Assembly (NCBI RefSeq): GCF_020184175.1
Contig: NC_065532.1
Coordinates: 248,001 to 312,000 of the forward strand
Direction of reading: 5' to 3'
Length of the DNA: 64,000 nucleotides
Source of the DNA: Aphis gossypii
Lineage: Eukaryota > Arthropoda > Insecta > Hemiptera > Aphididae
Program-made: the position numbers and the translations under genes
The notes under the pieces: model-generated
What the model saw: only the letters and a program-made list of their open reading frames with translations
What the model was told of the DNA's origin: nothing
Databases searched by the model: none
Shown here: positions 33,164 to 45,700 of the stretch, piece by piece
Numbering within the stretch: the stretch's first letter is position 1
How the letters are laid out: each line of letters begins with the position of its first letter

Positions 33164-34817
33164 TCGATGGTTGCACGACAAAAGGGGATAAGCGACATTA
33201 GGGTCTAAGCGACATTTATGTTATTATCGAATAAAGAAGATTTAGATGTATCATAATGTATCACTGGTACATCAGTGTGACCATTTTATAATGAGTTATC
33301 GTATTTTCAAATTTAGGATACAAACGACCGTTATGATACGTGAATTCTAAAACAAGGGTCTAAGCGACATTTTTGGGGTCCAAACGCCAATAGCAAAAAA
33401 TATATGGGGACCAAGTGATATTATGAAATTAATAACGTAAAAAACAAGTGACAATTACTCCAAAATTGCTGATTAAAATGTCATATGATTAAAAAATCTC
33501 TTATCATTCTTCAAAATGAATTTGCTTTTTTTTTTGTAATCACTTACATTAGACGTGTCAACTAATTAATATTTAATTATAAAGTTTGTAGTTTGTACGA
33601 TTATAATATTATAGAAGATTATAAGGTATGTACATCTACAATCCTCCAATCAATTTAAATAGTATAATGTTAACAATAATGTAGTATTACCGGTTCACAT
33701 AACTCTAAGTATACTAGTTTAACTTACGATGTTATCAGAACTTACTATTATAATCATAATAATATTTTATAATTTTACGTAAATGTAGATAAATTCTATA
33801 ATTATAATATTAAATATACTAAGATGATCTAAAACAATATAGTAATTTAGTTTATTCGAAATGATTCTATCTGATAAAATATTATTATGCCATTTTGCAT
33901 TTTATTTTCACATGGTAACTAGTATTCAATAATAACATGTTATTAAACTAATAACATCATACGACCCACTAATTTAATAAAAAAATATTTAACTTAATTA
34001 ATTATAATATAATTTATTGAATAAATATAATATAATATTATTTATTTATTTATTAAATTGATAAATTTATTTATAATTAACTTAACATAATTGTAGCATA
34101 ATACTATTGTAAACGCATAAATCTATGTACATTATTATGAATAAATGACAAACTGCCTTCAATGGAAGGCTTATTTAATCCATATTTCAAGCCATAAATT
34201 TACTCATATTTTTTACTAATTGTTCTAATTAGTAACTGATTGTACATTGTATTGTAAAAATTAAAAAATTTTCCTTAATAACTTATAATAGTGACTACTT
34301 TTTACCTTATTTATATTTTATTATCCTATAAATTAAAATACAATGATATTATAAATTATAATATTTATTTCTATAATTATTTTATAATTAAAGTATTATA
34401 AATTTATAGTTCTAAAATTTGTTACTAGGATTTTATTCCAAACTCCTTGTTAATAATCATAAGATTTCTTTTTTGCGAAAATAATCCCTTGTGACTACAT
34501 TTAATTTAGGTTATATTTATTTTATTTATTTTAGGTATTATTATTATTCTACAATTTGTTACAAAATAATATTGTATGTATGACTATAGGTAAACACATT
34601 TTGATACAATTTTTTTTTTTTTGTTATTTAAGGAAAAAATTTGTAATTGTTTATAAATAAATTCATTAATAATTTACATTAAAATAATTTACGCCAACTT
34701 AACAAAATCATTTTTAAGGTGGAGTTGTTTTTTAATTATTTGGTAATTAACTAATAACATTTTTTTCATTATTTAAACAGTTCTAAAAATGAATTCAAGA
34801 AGTAGGAAAATAGTTAA

Positions 34818-37019
34818 GGCCGCACTTCAACAACCAACGTTAACGTTCATAATGAAATAGTACAGTATCCTCTAAATAATAATAATGACGTATCTATACC
34901 TGATTTCGAACCTGATTTAGAGTACACAACATTGACAACAGTTCCTTTAGTTGAAATTGGTTTAAACAATATAATTTTCAATGAAATCATGGAACAAAAA
35001 TCCGGACCAATTTTATCAGACAGTCTTTCCACTTCAATTGAAAGTCGAAGTACCACAGAATGGTTACCGCGAAATTTAAATTATGAATCAGATACGTCTA
35101 GTTCTTCAAAAACTCAAAATCCAATAAATTTTAATTTAGATAACGTTGTTGTCGATCCGGTTTCAGCTGAAAACTCAATGGATTTTATACCATTGAGTAT
35201 AGATGAGAATCAAAATACACAGAATACTGTAGAAGAAGTTCTTGTAGTGGGAATGGAGGGTGTTAGGCCTAAAAGAAAAATTAACATACGTGAAATAACT
35301 AAATTAGAGAAATCCAAAGGTGTTGGAAAAAAGCTTCAACCAAATCCGTGTGCTAACAAAAAATGTCAAAATAAGTGTAGGGAAAAATTTAGTGAAAATG
35401 AAAGACAAATTATTTTTTCAGAATTTTGGAAACTAGCTGACCCAATCAGACAAAAAGATTATATATTAAACTGTGTGAAGGAAATGCCTATAAAAAGAAA
35501 ACGAGTAATTGAAAGCTCAAAAAGAAATGTTACAAAAGAATATTCATTGCCATTTGAAAACTATAGAAAAAAAGTATGTCTTCAGTATGTTTTAAGTACC
35601 TTAAATATTACAAAAAAATTCTTAAACTATACAATAGATAATGCTCTGTCACCCACAACTTCAAAAATTGACCAGCGTGGCAGGCATTCACCGAAACATA
35701 AAAAATCATATGATATTATGAAAAGTATCGATGATTTTATACAAAAACTTCCTGCGGTCAAGTCACATTATTGCCGTGCATCATCCAACAAAAAGTACTT
35801 ACCAGCTGAAATGGGAAATGTATCAAGACTATATCAAGTTTACAAGTGTCATTGTGCTCAAAATAAAATAGAAATCGTTAAAAATAGTTTATTTCGGAAA
35901 ATCTTTAAAAAAAAATACAATATTGGTTTTCATTATCCCAAAAAAGATAAATGCCGATTTTGTTCAAAATACGAGAATATTGAAAGTACACGAGAATTAA
36001 CTGAAGACGAATGTAATTTTAAAAAAAACCACGAAAAAGAAAAAAATGAAGTTAAAGATATGTTTCTATTTGAACAAGAATTATCAAGAGCTAATGGGAA
36101 CTTCATTTGTGTAAGTTTTGACCTTCAAAAAGTGTCGAGTACTCCACAAGGGCAAAATATGAATTTATATTACAGTCGGAAGTATTCTACGTTTAATCTA
36201 ACCATCTATGAATCTGGCTCACAGAACGCATTGGCATATTTATGGGGTGAGACTACCGGAGCACGCGGTTGCAATGAAATTGTTACTTGTGTGTATAAAT
36301 ATCTATTGGACTTAGATGAAAAACATATTTATAAATCAGTTTCTTTTTTTTGCGACTCGTGTAGTGGACAAAATAAAAACCGTGCTATGTTAGCCATGAT
36401 ACATTCTACACATTTTGAATACATTGAAGAAGTTAAAATTACTTTTCTCTTACCCGGTCATACCTATATGCCAGTGGACTCAATTCACGCTATCATTGAG
36501 CGTTTTGTCAAAAATAAAACCATTTGGGTACCAAGTGAGTGGTCCACTTTAATTACCAATGCAAGAATTAAGCCATTGCCAATTGTTGTTAAAAATCTAC
36601 AATATTCGGATTTTATTGATTGGAAAAAATTAGCGTCTCAATTTTTTACTCAGGTATTGAAAACCACAGACGAAGAAGTAGTCAACATTACTAAAGTCAA
36701 GTCTTTCCTTTTCATAAAGCCTTTAGATGGACTCCATAAAATTCATGTTTATTTTACGTATAAATCCGAAGAAAATCCTAAAATTTTGAAGCTAAAGAAA
36801 AATAAAAAAAATATTGCAGAATTATCACAGTGCTATGAGACAAGTTTGAATATATCTAATGAAAAGAGAGTGGACCTCGTTAAGCTTTGCAATGATGGCA
36901 TAATACCACAGAAGTATCATGATGAATATCTACAAATGCAATCAGATCTTACCATAAATGATGCATTGCCAGAGACTGATGATGAGGACGTCAGGTTATC
37001 AAAATCGGAATCAGACTAA
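34818..37019 (+). CDS. DDE-like transposase (GQNKN / GHTYMPVD family)
   Basis: The frame is open from 34818 to TAA 37017-37019 with at least 695 codons. A short ATG ORF at 34790 in another frame precedes it, so one indel near 34800-34840 may have split off the N-terminus. Features in order: Cys-rich motif (PCANKKCQNKC), long basic region, HYCRASSNKKYLP, a KCRFCSK zinc pair, then the catalytic-type core. The core has SFDLQK (first Asp), TTGARGCNEI, CDSCSGQNKN (second Asp) and GHTYMPVDSIHAIIE (His, Asp and final Glu). The second copy at 62624 keeps the same residues, which supports them as functional. An acidic tail ends the protein. Confidence 0.75.
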   Translation, partial: GRTSTTNVNVHNEIVQYPLNNNNDVSIPDFEPDLEYTTLTTVPLVEIGLNNIIFNEIMEQKSGPILSDSLSTSIESRSTTEWLPRNLNYESDTSSSSKTQNPINFNLDNVVVDPVSAENSMDFIPLSIDENQNTQNTVEEVLVVGMEGVRPKRKINIREITKLEKSKGVGKKLQPNPCANKKCQNKCREKFSENERQIIFSEFWKLADPIRQKDYILNCVKEMPIKRKRVIESSKRNVTKEYSLPFENYRKKVCLQYVLSTLNITKKFLNYTIDNALSPTTSKIDQRGRHSPKHKKSYDIMKSIDDFIQKLPAVKSHYCRASSNKKYLPAEMGNVSRLYQVYKCHCAQNKIEIVKNSLFRKIFKKKYNIGFHYPKKDKCRFCSKYENIESTRELTEDECNFKKNHEKEKNEVKDMFLFEQELSRANGNFICVSFDLQKVSSTPQGQNMNLYYSRKYSTFNLTIYESGSQNALAYLWGETTGARGCNEIVTCVYKYLLDLDEKHIYKSVSFFCDSCSGQNKNRAMLAMIHSTHFEYIEEVKITFLLPGHTYMPVDSIHAIIERFVKNKTIWVPSEWSTLITNARIKPLPIVVKNLQYSDFIDWKKLASQFFTQVLKTTDEEVVNITKVKSFLFIKPLDGLHKIHVYFTYKSEENPKILKLKKNKKNIAELSQCYETSLNISNEKRVDLVKLCNDGIIPQKYHDEYLQMQSDLTINDALPETDDEDVRLSKSESD

Positions 37020-37079
37020 AATTCTTTTAATTTTATCATGTTTTATAATTGTACTTAATAGTGCATACTTAGTCTAAAG

Positions 37080-37441
37080 TAAGCTAAAAGAGATAGCTTT
37101 TTTGATTTTTGTTATAATTTTATTTATATGTTTTATATTAGATTGTTTTTATCATAATACATAAGTTAGTGAAAAGTAGAGTAAGACAAGTAGTTATAAT
37201 TTAATATTTTACCAAACGTTAAATTAATTTTATTTCTATCCATCTATACCTACTCTATAGTAAGCTAAAAGAGATAGCTTTTTTAATTTTTGTTATTATT
37301 CTATTTTTTTTATATTATGTTTTATATTAGATTGTTTTCATTATATTATTTCATAAGTGACTTGACAAGTTCCTATAAATTAACAATTTACTTATCAGTA
37401 GTAATTTAATATTTTACCAACCTTTAAGTATATTTTATTAC
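37080..37441 (+). repeat. 181-bp tandem duplication with hairpin
   Basis: Two copies, starting taagctaaaagagatagctt at 37080 and 37261, in the 3' region of the transposon. Each begins with an aagcta/tagctt hairpin (7-nt loop) followed by a T-run. Copies differ by scattered substitutions and small indels. Confidence 0.7.
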
Positions 37442-37937
37442 TATCCATTGATTGTTATCAATATATTATGTATAAGTTTAAATTTTTAAAATACATCGTT
37501 TTTTTAACACAATACGTAATTGTACATATTTTATATTTACAAACCTACTTGTTATATTAATTTTCTACCTATAGGAAATGTATCTAATACAGTTGCATTT
37601 ATTTTTTAAAATTATGTAATGAATACGAATAAAATTAGAACGGGCTAAGTGACAAAATATTTATCAACAATTAACAATTGGGGTACAAGCGACAAAAATT
37701 TAAATTATTTTATAAAAATTGTTCCTCATCCTTAAATAATTAATATAATTAATTAAAAATTACACGACCATATAAACAACAAAAATACTATTAAAAATGT
37801 ACTTATAAAAAAATCTGAAAACTCAATAAAAAAAAGTTATTAGGGCTTGAAATCAAAAACAACATAAAAATCGTTTTTTTGCTCTCCTGAAAACCTTGAT
37901 ATATGTCGCTTATCCCCTTTTGTCGTGCAACCATCGA

Positions 37938-38922
37938 AATTATACAATTATAAATGAAAATTTAATAGAATAATTTGTATTTTCGGACTTTTTGTTTGTC
38001 CGACACTAAACATGTGTTCGGACTTTTTTTCCATAGACTTTCTGTCTGATTACCAATTAAAAAGTACTCGTATATTATGATTTTCGTGTTAAAACAATAA
38101 TAAATACCTATAATAGTTAAATATAAATAAAGCTCTTTAATTTTAGATTCTTAACGTTTTTTTTTTGATTCCATAAAATATTTAGCATTTGATTATTGAA
38201 TATTACTGTAATAATTATTTATTTAAACATTTAGATCAGTCATTTTGCTGGTTAATTGAATGGATAATATTATTGTCATATGAATGTGGCTTAAATTTGT
38301 ATATCAATAGGTTAGTGTAAACTTGGTTAAGTCACAAATCTGAAATAGAGGGATTGATAGTTGTCCAACAACTTATATTATATCATAATATGATTAATAT
38401 GTATTTATATCCATGGTTTCTATAAAAATAATTAAATTAAAAATATTTTTATACCGTTTAATGAAGTGATAAAATATATTTGAGAGTAATGAACTTATAT
38501 TAATTAAGTGAATTTATAACAATTACTCATAATACTAAAGTATGATACTAGTTTTATTAAAAACATAAGAACGTGTGTAGAACAAAAACAGTTTATGTTT
38601 TTTGTCTTACTAAGTCATGTTTGAAAAAAATATTAACACATTTTTTATCATAATCAAATAACAATAAATTACAAAATTATATTATTGAATTTATTATTCA
38701 TTAACTAAATCAATATTCTAATTACTTTTCTTGGTAGTAAAATAACATTATTTGTTTAAAGAACGATTTATTCATAAGAAATGTAAACAAAACATAATTA
38801 ATTTTAAAGTTTTTTTTCTATGTTCCTTTTTACATATTTTACTTATTAGATACTATGAGTAGGAGATATTATTTAATATTTTAATTGTACCTAATTTTTA
38901 AAATATTAGATATATTTATTTA
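37938..38922. other. AT-rich non-coding stretch; right half of a possible split MITE
   Basis: The left 100 bp carries cggactttttg and tgtccgacac motifs, inverted relative to those near 32705-32785. The rest is featureless. Confidence 0.4.
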
Positions 38923-38926
38923 TTAA

Positions 38927-39222
38927 GAGGACGCTACCCATGCATTTGTTGTCTCCGTCTTACACACACCCGATATAGCAAAATTTCGTTCACTAGTTTC
39001 AATAATGTGCTGTTAGTTTTGATATTAGATTAAATTGACCTATTATCAAACTTTTAGGTAAGAACATGATCTGTGCTTTTGGCGATTTTTCAATTTTTTC
39101 AAGCATACTATGAGCAAGTATGCAGTGAAATATCACAAATTAAAAATGCTCATATCCCGCTTGAAAATTAAACTATAGAATAGAAGCCAACGCTTAAACA
39201 CAAATGCACGGGTAGCATCCTC
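38927..39222. mobile_element. TTAA-flanked MITE (piggyBac type)
   Basis: The ends gaggacgctaccc and gggtagcatcctc belong to inverted repeats of about 23 bp with two mismatches. TTAA lies on both sides (38923-38926, 39223-39226), the piggyBac target. 296 bp, no ORF. Confidence 0.75.
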
Positions 39223-39849
39223 TTAAAAAAATAACTACTTTATTTAATAAAGGAAAATGAATAAATTAGGAATCTATTATGTATTTGTATATTAATTGTA
39301 AATGTCAAATATGTTAAGGTTGTGTCCTTACACTCTATCATATTATAATAGCGGTGCTACTAAAATTCAGGTGTTTTATTATATATTTCTTTGGTAACAT
39401 TCATAATTTTGTTTTAGATCATTTTCGTTTTATCTCGATTCATTTATTGGATTTCTGTGATTGTGACTTGTGTTAAGGTAATTTTCAAGTTAATTATTTT
39501 ATAATATTATATACTCTAATTATCAGTAATTTGTATTTTTTTTGTTGACAGAGTTAGCAGTTGTTGTTGTTTTTTTTTTTTTTTTTAAACTTTTAGTATA
39601 AGGTTTTTTTAGCTGTAAGTTATTTTTATTTATTTATTTTTGTCTATAATATATATTTTTTTTTTATATAATAGACTCCGAGTAAACGTACACAAAAAAA
39701 AAGAAGCAATAAAAATATCACGCGAAAACATTGTTCTTCATTTGCAAGAACTTGAAAAGGATAATTGAGAAAACAATAAGCCGTGCGTCTGATGATATTG
39801 TTGCTACAAATCAAAGAAAATTGTTAAATTTAAAAAGTACAATACAACG

Positions 39850-40340
39850 ATTGAAAGACCCAGTTTTAAGAAAGCTAATCAGATCGCCAGCTGCATGTTG
39901 AAACGACTGCAAGATCCAGTTAAAAAGAATCAGTTAATACGACTGCAAGATCCGCATGTTAGAAAAAGATTGAAAATCAGTTTGAAAACAAAGCAGTCGA
40001 GAGTTAAAAAAAGAAAGTGCAAAAAATGGTAAAATGACCAGCGAATAAGATGTTAAAGAAAATGCAAGAGATGTAAAGCGTAGAAAAAAAACGAATCGCC
40101 AGAACGCAGCGAGAATGTTGAAAACGAAATGCAAAACGATCCATGATGTTAAAAAAGCCAACCAGATCGCAGTCAAGAGCATGTTAAACGACTGCAAGAT
40201 CCGGTTGTTAAAAAAGCAAACCAGATCGAGTCTGCATGTTGAAACGATGCAACTGATGTTAAAAAAGCCAACCAGATCGCAGTCGTAAGAGCATGTTAAC
40301 GACTGCAAGAGATATTAAAAAGCCAACCGATCGCCATGTT
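39850..40340 (+). repeat. Degenerate coding tandem repeat, about 60-bp unit
   Basis: Repeated phrases cgactgcaagatcc, gttaaaaaagc, aaccagatcgcagtc and gcatgtt recur with indels. In the best-preserved units they read as a 20-residue Lys/Arg-rich repeat (KRLQDPVVKKANQI). Similar charged repeats precede the Rep domain in other insect Helitron proteins, so this is the decayed N-terminus. Confidence 0.6.
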
Positions 40341-40538
40341 AAAGAACAGATGAACGAAAAATCCAGTTTTCAAAAAAACATATCAAATTCAAAATGTTCG
40401 AAACATGAGAAAGCGAAGATTACCATCAGATAGTAGCCTATGTCAAAATGTATCTACTAAAAGGAAAACACCAAATTCAATATCTTATAAAAAAGAGAAC
40501 GGCAAAAATTAAATGAAACTAGGCAGAAGGAAGATGTT

Positions 40539-41462
40539 TTGATATCTGAATATATTTTGAAAAGGTCTCAAGGTTTATCAGAAAAATGTTATTCGTGTCA
40601 TAGATTACGTTTCCCATCCAGTGTCAATAAATGCAACTCTGATATCTTCAGTCGATTGGGGATGTCAATTCCAAGTGATGCCAAGAATACTGTGACGATA
40701 TGTTCCAGTTGTCTTCCGCATATAAAAAAATCCAAAGTTCCTCCGTTGTACATAGGAAATGGTTATGAGTTAAACAGTGTTCCGTCTTCAGTTACGCAAT
40801 TAAATCAAATAGAAAAGCAAATGGTTTCCCTTAGATTACCGTTTATGAAAATATTCAAATGTCTTCGCAGTGATGGACAGCTAAAAATTAAAGGTAACGT
40901 TATTTGTGGTAACGTTATAAATTTGTATAAACTGCGTTACTCCAAAACGTTGTCTGATGATACTGTCCTAACTTATGCTCAAAAATCAGATTTAATTCGA
41001 CAAGACCCAGTTGTTTGTGCTACTTATTTTGATCATAGGTTTAGAGCACTTTTTAAATTGATCAAATCCAAAAATGTTATTTTCAAAGAACACAGTGTGA
41101 AACATTTCTTTTATCGTGTCGAATATCAACATAGGGGCAGTCCACATGTACACATGCTATTGTGGTTAGACAATGCACCTGTTTTCGACCCAGCCGAACC
41201 AGAAAATTTTGGTGCATGTGTAACACTTATCAACAAATACATTACGTGTATGGTAGACGATGGCAGTCCGGCCCGTGAGTATTTGCATAAAAATACTCAT
41301 AGCCATACACACACTTGTTACAGAACTGACAAAGACAAACAAATGAAAAAGTGTCGCTTCAACATACCATATCCGCCAATGAATGAAACCTGTATATTGA
41401 TTCCGCTAACAGAAGACATAAGTAATCCGATCACAAGAAAAATTTCGTATACTACAATATGA
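40539..41462 (+). pseudogene. Helentron Rep: N-terminal zinc region and HUH motif
   Basis: Open for 307 codons. It starts with CYSCHRLRFPSSVNKC and a second CSSC pair, typical of the Helitron N-terminus. LRLPFMKIFK follows, then the Rep core with EYQHRGSPHVHMLLWL, which contains the His-hydrophobic-His motif of HUH nucleases. It ends where a frameshift occurs, after the CRFNIPYPP segment. The tyrosine motif lies beyond the break. It would nick and join DNA during rolling-circle transposition. Confidence 0.85.
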
Positions 41463-42276
41463 AAAACTTCTGCAATACCTCAGGGACTTCAAGGACAGTG
41501 ATTCATCTTCAGATCCATCATTAGAAGACATTTTACAAAAAATTGTCAATTAAAAATGTTAATGAATATAAATCCACTATTCGAACTGTTATCAGACGGC
41601 CAACAGTTTTCTAAAACGTACAATAAAACAACGAATGGTTTCTGGATTCAATGAAAAATTATTTCCGTTATGGCAATCTAACATGGATATACAGTTCATA
41701 TTGGACGTTATTCTTGTGTTAGATATGTAATCGAGTATATTGGAAAAAGCCAACGTGGAATATCAAAACTAATGAGATACATTGTCGAAAATCTTAAGTC
41801 TTCTACTGATTTATCGGTTAAAGAACAACTGAAAAAAATAGCGTCAACTTTTTCAGGGAGTCAAGAAATCTCTGCACAGGAAGCAGTGTACACTTGCTTA
41901 GGTATGAAGCAATGCAATACTTCAACTGGGTATATATTTATGAACACTAGCCATCCTGATAAAAGAACTCGAATGTTGAAACCAATGGCAGTTAGAGAGA
42001 GAAATGGATCCAAAATCTGATGACATTTTTTTTTTTTACGGTCCCAATGAATACTATTTATGTAGACCACACAGTCTTGAAGATGTAACTTTAGCAGAAT
42101 TTGGCTCCAATTATGAAGTCCGCGGTAAAAAAAAAACCGGCTAACAACAGTTCTGATTCTGACACTGATAATGAACCTGATACCACTTATCCGATTGACT
42201 CCACTCTAATCGGAAAACAAACAAGTATATACATAAACGTAAAATTAGAAAAATCATACGGCATGTTAGGTTTAAT
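41463..42276 (+). pseudogene. Helentron Rep C-terminus and linker, heavily frameshifted
   Basis: Pieces in different frames. One around 41715-42020 reads YVIEYIGKSQRGISKLM, the catalytic tyrosine region of Rep, followed by a conserved SAQEAVYTCLG segment. Another near 42070-42130 reads RPHSLEDVTLAEF, a typical Rep-helicase linker. At least three indels are needed to connect them. Confidence 0.7.
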
Positions 42277-43230
42277 GTGGATAAAAATGAACAAGTCTTT
42301 TACAGAGAAAATATTATGTTATTTTTACAATGGCGCGATGAAAAAACTGATTTATTAGATATTAACTGTAAACAAGTGTATGAAACAAACATTGATCAAA
42401 TAAAAAAGTTGTACCAAAAGTTTAATACAGTAGAAGAAACCCAATTAGACGATAATGAAATCCAAATAGACGGGGAACAAGGCCGTAACAACAATCAGCT
42501 TGTAGACGATGAAGATTGGGTACCAGACGATGTACTAATAAACGATGTTGGAGATTATGTTGAAAATACAAACACATCAGATGTAGATTCACCTAAAGAT
42601 GGTGGTAAGATAATAGTGCACCTCATAGACAATGAACAGTTTAAAGACTTAATCGGATGTCTAAATGACGGTCAACGCCAACTCTTATATCATACAACTA
42701 ATGTCATAAGAAGTCAATTATGGGGAAAAGGTCATCCTGCGATGAAAGTATTTGTCACTGGACCAGCGGGAGCTGGAAAGTCAATGCTTATACGAGCATT
42801 AGCACAATCTGTAATTAGGATAGCAAATCTTAGACCAGATATAGATGATCTGTCACTTCCTCCCGTATTGCTGACAGCACCAACAGGTAAAGCTGCATAT
42901 GGAATAAAAGAATTAACACATTATTCCGCGTTCAAACTACCATTGAATCAATTTGCCGGATTATTACCAAAGTTAAGTTCAGATATTTCAAATACACTAC
43001 GTTGTCAGTTTTCCAATGTAAAACTTTTGATAATTGATGAAATTTCCATGGTTGGCATAAAAACACTGGGATACATTGATCAGCGATTGAGGTCTATATT
43101 AAGAATAAATAAACCATTTGGTGACATAAAAGTAATAGTGTTTGGCGATTTCTTTCAATTAGCACCGGTATTAGCAATACCATTGTACGATAGTTTTGAA
43201 GAAATATTGTCTAAATTCCAAGTGCTGTAG
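42277..43230 (+). pseudogene. Helentron Pif1-type helicase, N-terminal half
   Basis: An acidic lead-in is followed by the helicase core: Walker A GPAGAGKS (near 42762-42785), APTGKAAYGI, Walker B LLIIDEISM and VFGDFFQLAPV. The frame ends in TAG at 43228. Two shifts within about 40 bp separate it from the rest of the helicase. Confidence 0.87.
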
Positions 43231-43252
43231 AAATGTTATCGATTAAATCTAT

Positions 43253-45700
43253 TTGGGAAACATTCAAGTTTATGAGTTGACTGAAATAATGCGCCAAAAA
43301 GATGACAAACAATTTGCAATAATGTTAACAAAGTTGGCCAGAAGACAGTTGGAGGAAGCTGATGTAAAATATTTCCAAAATCTTATAACCCACCTAGACA
43401 TTACTTTTCAACCACAAGTAATGCATCGTTGGGCTACTAATAACGAAGTCGATGAAATGAACAAGAGAGTGCTTAACTCTATGAATCAAGTTAGTTTCAT
43501 ATCCGAAGCCATTGATACGTCTGCGAAACGATCGGCTATTGAATCTGCCAAGAAACTGCCAAGACAAAAGACTATGGGTTTAGCTTTAAGATTATTTTTA
43601 AAAGAAACAGCTAAATACATGGTGATAGCTAACATTTCAACCGAAGACGGCATAGTGAATGGTGCAATCGGAGAACTCATGCAAATAAACAAAGGACTGA
43701 CTGCAGGAGGTAAAGAAGTTGCAAAAAGGGTTTGGATCAAGTTTGATGAGCCAGAGGTGGGGTCACTAACCAGACAGAAGATAAGAGACAAACTTAAACC
43801 CGAAGGCAAACACACAGATGATATGTGCAAGTGGACACCAATTGAAATCATAAAATTAGAATTTCAACTCGGTAATGCAGAGCACCATAAAGTTACTAGA
43901 ATGCAATTGCCCTTAGTGGAAGCTTTGGCATTGACGGTACACAAAAGTCAAGGTGCCACCTATCAATCTGTAGCATTTCATATACCTCAAAAACTCTTGA
44001 AGTGCAATATGTTATATGTAGGATGTAGTCGAGCAACTTCGGCTCAAGGTTTGCGTATAGACTACTTTCCTGCAAAGCCACCAAAACCTTCTGCAAAAGT
44101 TGAACATGAAATGTGTAGACTCAGAACACCAAGTTGTGCTCTTATTCCGCGCTTTTCTAGAATTATGACACACAACATGCCACTCTCCTGCATGTCACAC
44201 AATATAAGGTCTTTAAAAAAATATGAAGCTCATATTAATGCGGATATCGTTCTTTTACAATCTAAAATAATGTTCTTCCAAGAAACTGGTTCAAAATCAA
44301 CTGACACATATACCATTAAGAACCATACTGAATGCTGTAGAATAGACAGTATACATGCAAATGGTAAAAGTGGTTCTATTTGTTTTGTTGGAGAATCTAT
44401 TAATCATAAAGAAATAACCTGCAGCACAACATTGCTTCAAGATCAAAAGAAAAACACACACTTAGAAGCCATTGAAGTTATCAATGAAAATATTACCTAC
44501 ATTGGGATATATTCATCGCCAAATTTTCCTGTACAGAAGCTTTGTGATTTCATTGAAACGGTAGCTTCCTCCAAAAACAATGTTATCTTTATTGGTAATT
44601 TCAATATAAACTTCAACAAACCGCCAAAACAACTAGTTCAAATATCAAAACATTTCAATTACAAAATATTGGTTGACGGTATTACTACAGATCACGGAAT
44701 AACCATTGACAATGTCATTACAAATGTTGACATTGCGGCTTTGGTGTACGAGTACCTCATAAGTGATCACAGACCTATTTTGGTTATGGACATAGATACT
44801 TTCAAGGAAATAGAAAAATATTCTGAGACTGTTGATGACCAAATTGTACAAGAAGAAGTCAAAAACAATTTTATTAAACCAAACGTTCCTGCAATCGATG
44901 GATTTCCTGTGGAAAAATCTAAACAATCGATTAACTTAACTAAGGTCCTGAATAATAATAACTTGGACGATATTGAGTTCATACAGGTTGATAGTGACAC
45001 TATTTTGGTTTCAGAAACTAAAACTAAATCAACCAAAATAGTTGATTATAATATCATAATTAATGATATTCAATTTATTCAGGTCAATAGTAATACTCTC
45101 AAAGTTCCAGAAAATTGTAACATAAGGTCAGATTCATTATTAGAAACAATAAGTGATAATGCAACTGTGTCAAAAACTCCAAAAACAATAAAAATATCAA
45201 GTATTAAGAATAAAGTTGACATAACATCAAGTAGAACATTTTGTGGCTTTACTAACACTGATGGTGTATCATGTTATGCTAATTCTGTCATACAGGTTCT
45301 TTTTAATTGTCAATCTCTTGTAAATGAAATTCGCAATGATCAACTCGGACCAACACTTCAACATAGCCTACATGAATATACAAGTAACAGTGGATCATGT
45401 GATACTCGAACAATCAGAGAATATTTGGACAACGAGACAATATTATATACTCTGCAACAGCAACAAGATTGTATAGAATTTTTAGAAGCACTTATGGACC
45501 GTAGTAGACCTACATTTGAATTTTTATTTGGATTTCAAGAATTGTATACCATTCGTTTCAATACTTGTAAAGATACAACGGCCAACAATGCACCTACAAG
45601 TTTGATTCTAAATTTTGAGATTCCACAGCACAGATCACAAACTTTGCAAACATTATTTTCAACAAATCAAAATGTTTGGAATACATTAGATGACTACTAA
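43253..45700 (+). pseudogene. Helentron helicase C-terminus, endonuclease and USP-like protease domain
   Basis: 815 open codons. Residues 1-290: helicase motifs YELTEIMRQ, GAIGEL and ALTVHKSQGATY. About 300-510: APE-like endonuclease with MSHNIRSL, FFQET, an IGNFN motif where Asp is expected in place of the first Asn, and ISDHRP. About 665-815: ubiquitin-specific protease signatures, namely the Cys box NTDGVSCYANSVIQVLF (catalytic Cys674 at 45272-45274) and QQDCIEFLEALMD. TAA at 45698 interrupts the domain just before a CNNC zinc pair. Helitrons with OTU proteases are known; a USP-type domain here is unusual. The helicase and Cys-box calls are strong. Confidence 0.82.

Larger units (their letters stand above)
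33164..37937 (+). mobile_element. DNA transposon with 35-bp terminal inverted repeats
   Basis: Perfect 35-bp inverted repeats at 33164-33198 and 37903-37937, beginning tcgatggttgcacgac. The outermost TCGA is palindromic and could be either target duplication or element. Copies of aagcgaca occur just inside the ends (33190, 33207, 33362, 37687; variant at 37647), a plausible set of transposase-binding sites. The single long ORF encodes a DDE-like transposase. Superfamily uncertain; Sola-like is my best guess. Confidence 0.85.

Noticed and set aside
39934..40308. 124-codon minus-strand ORF rich in Phe, Leu and Ser
   Set aside because: It is the antisense of the decayed basic tandem repeat at the Helentron N-terminus.
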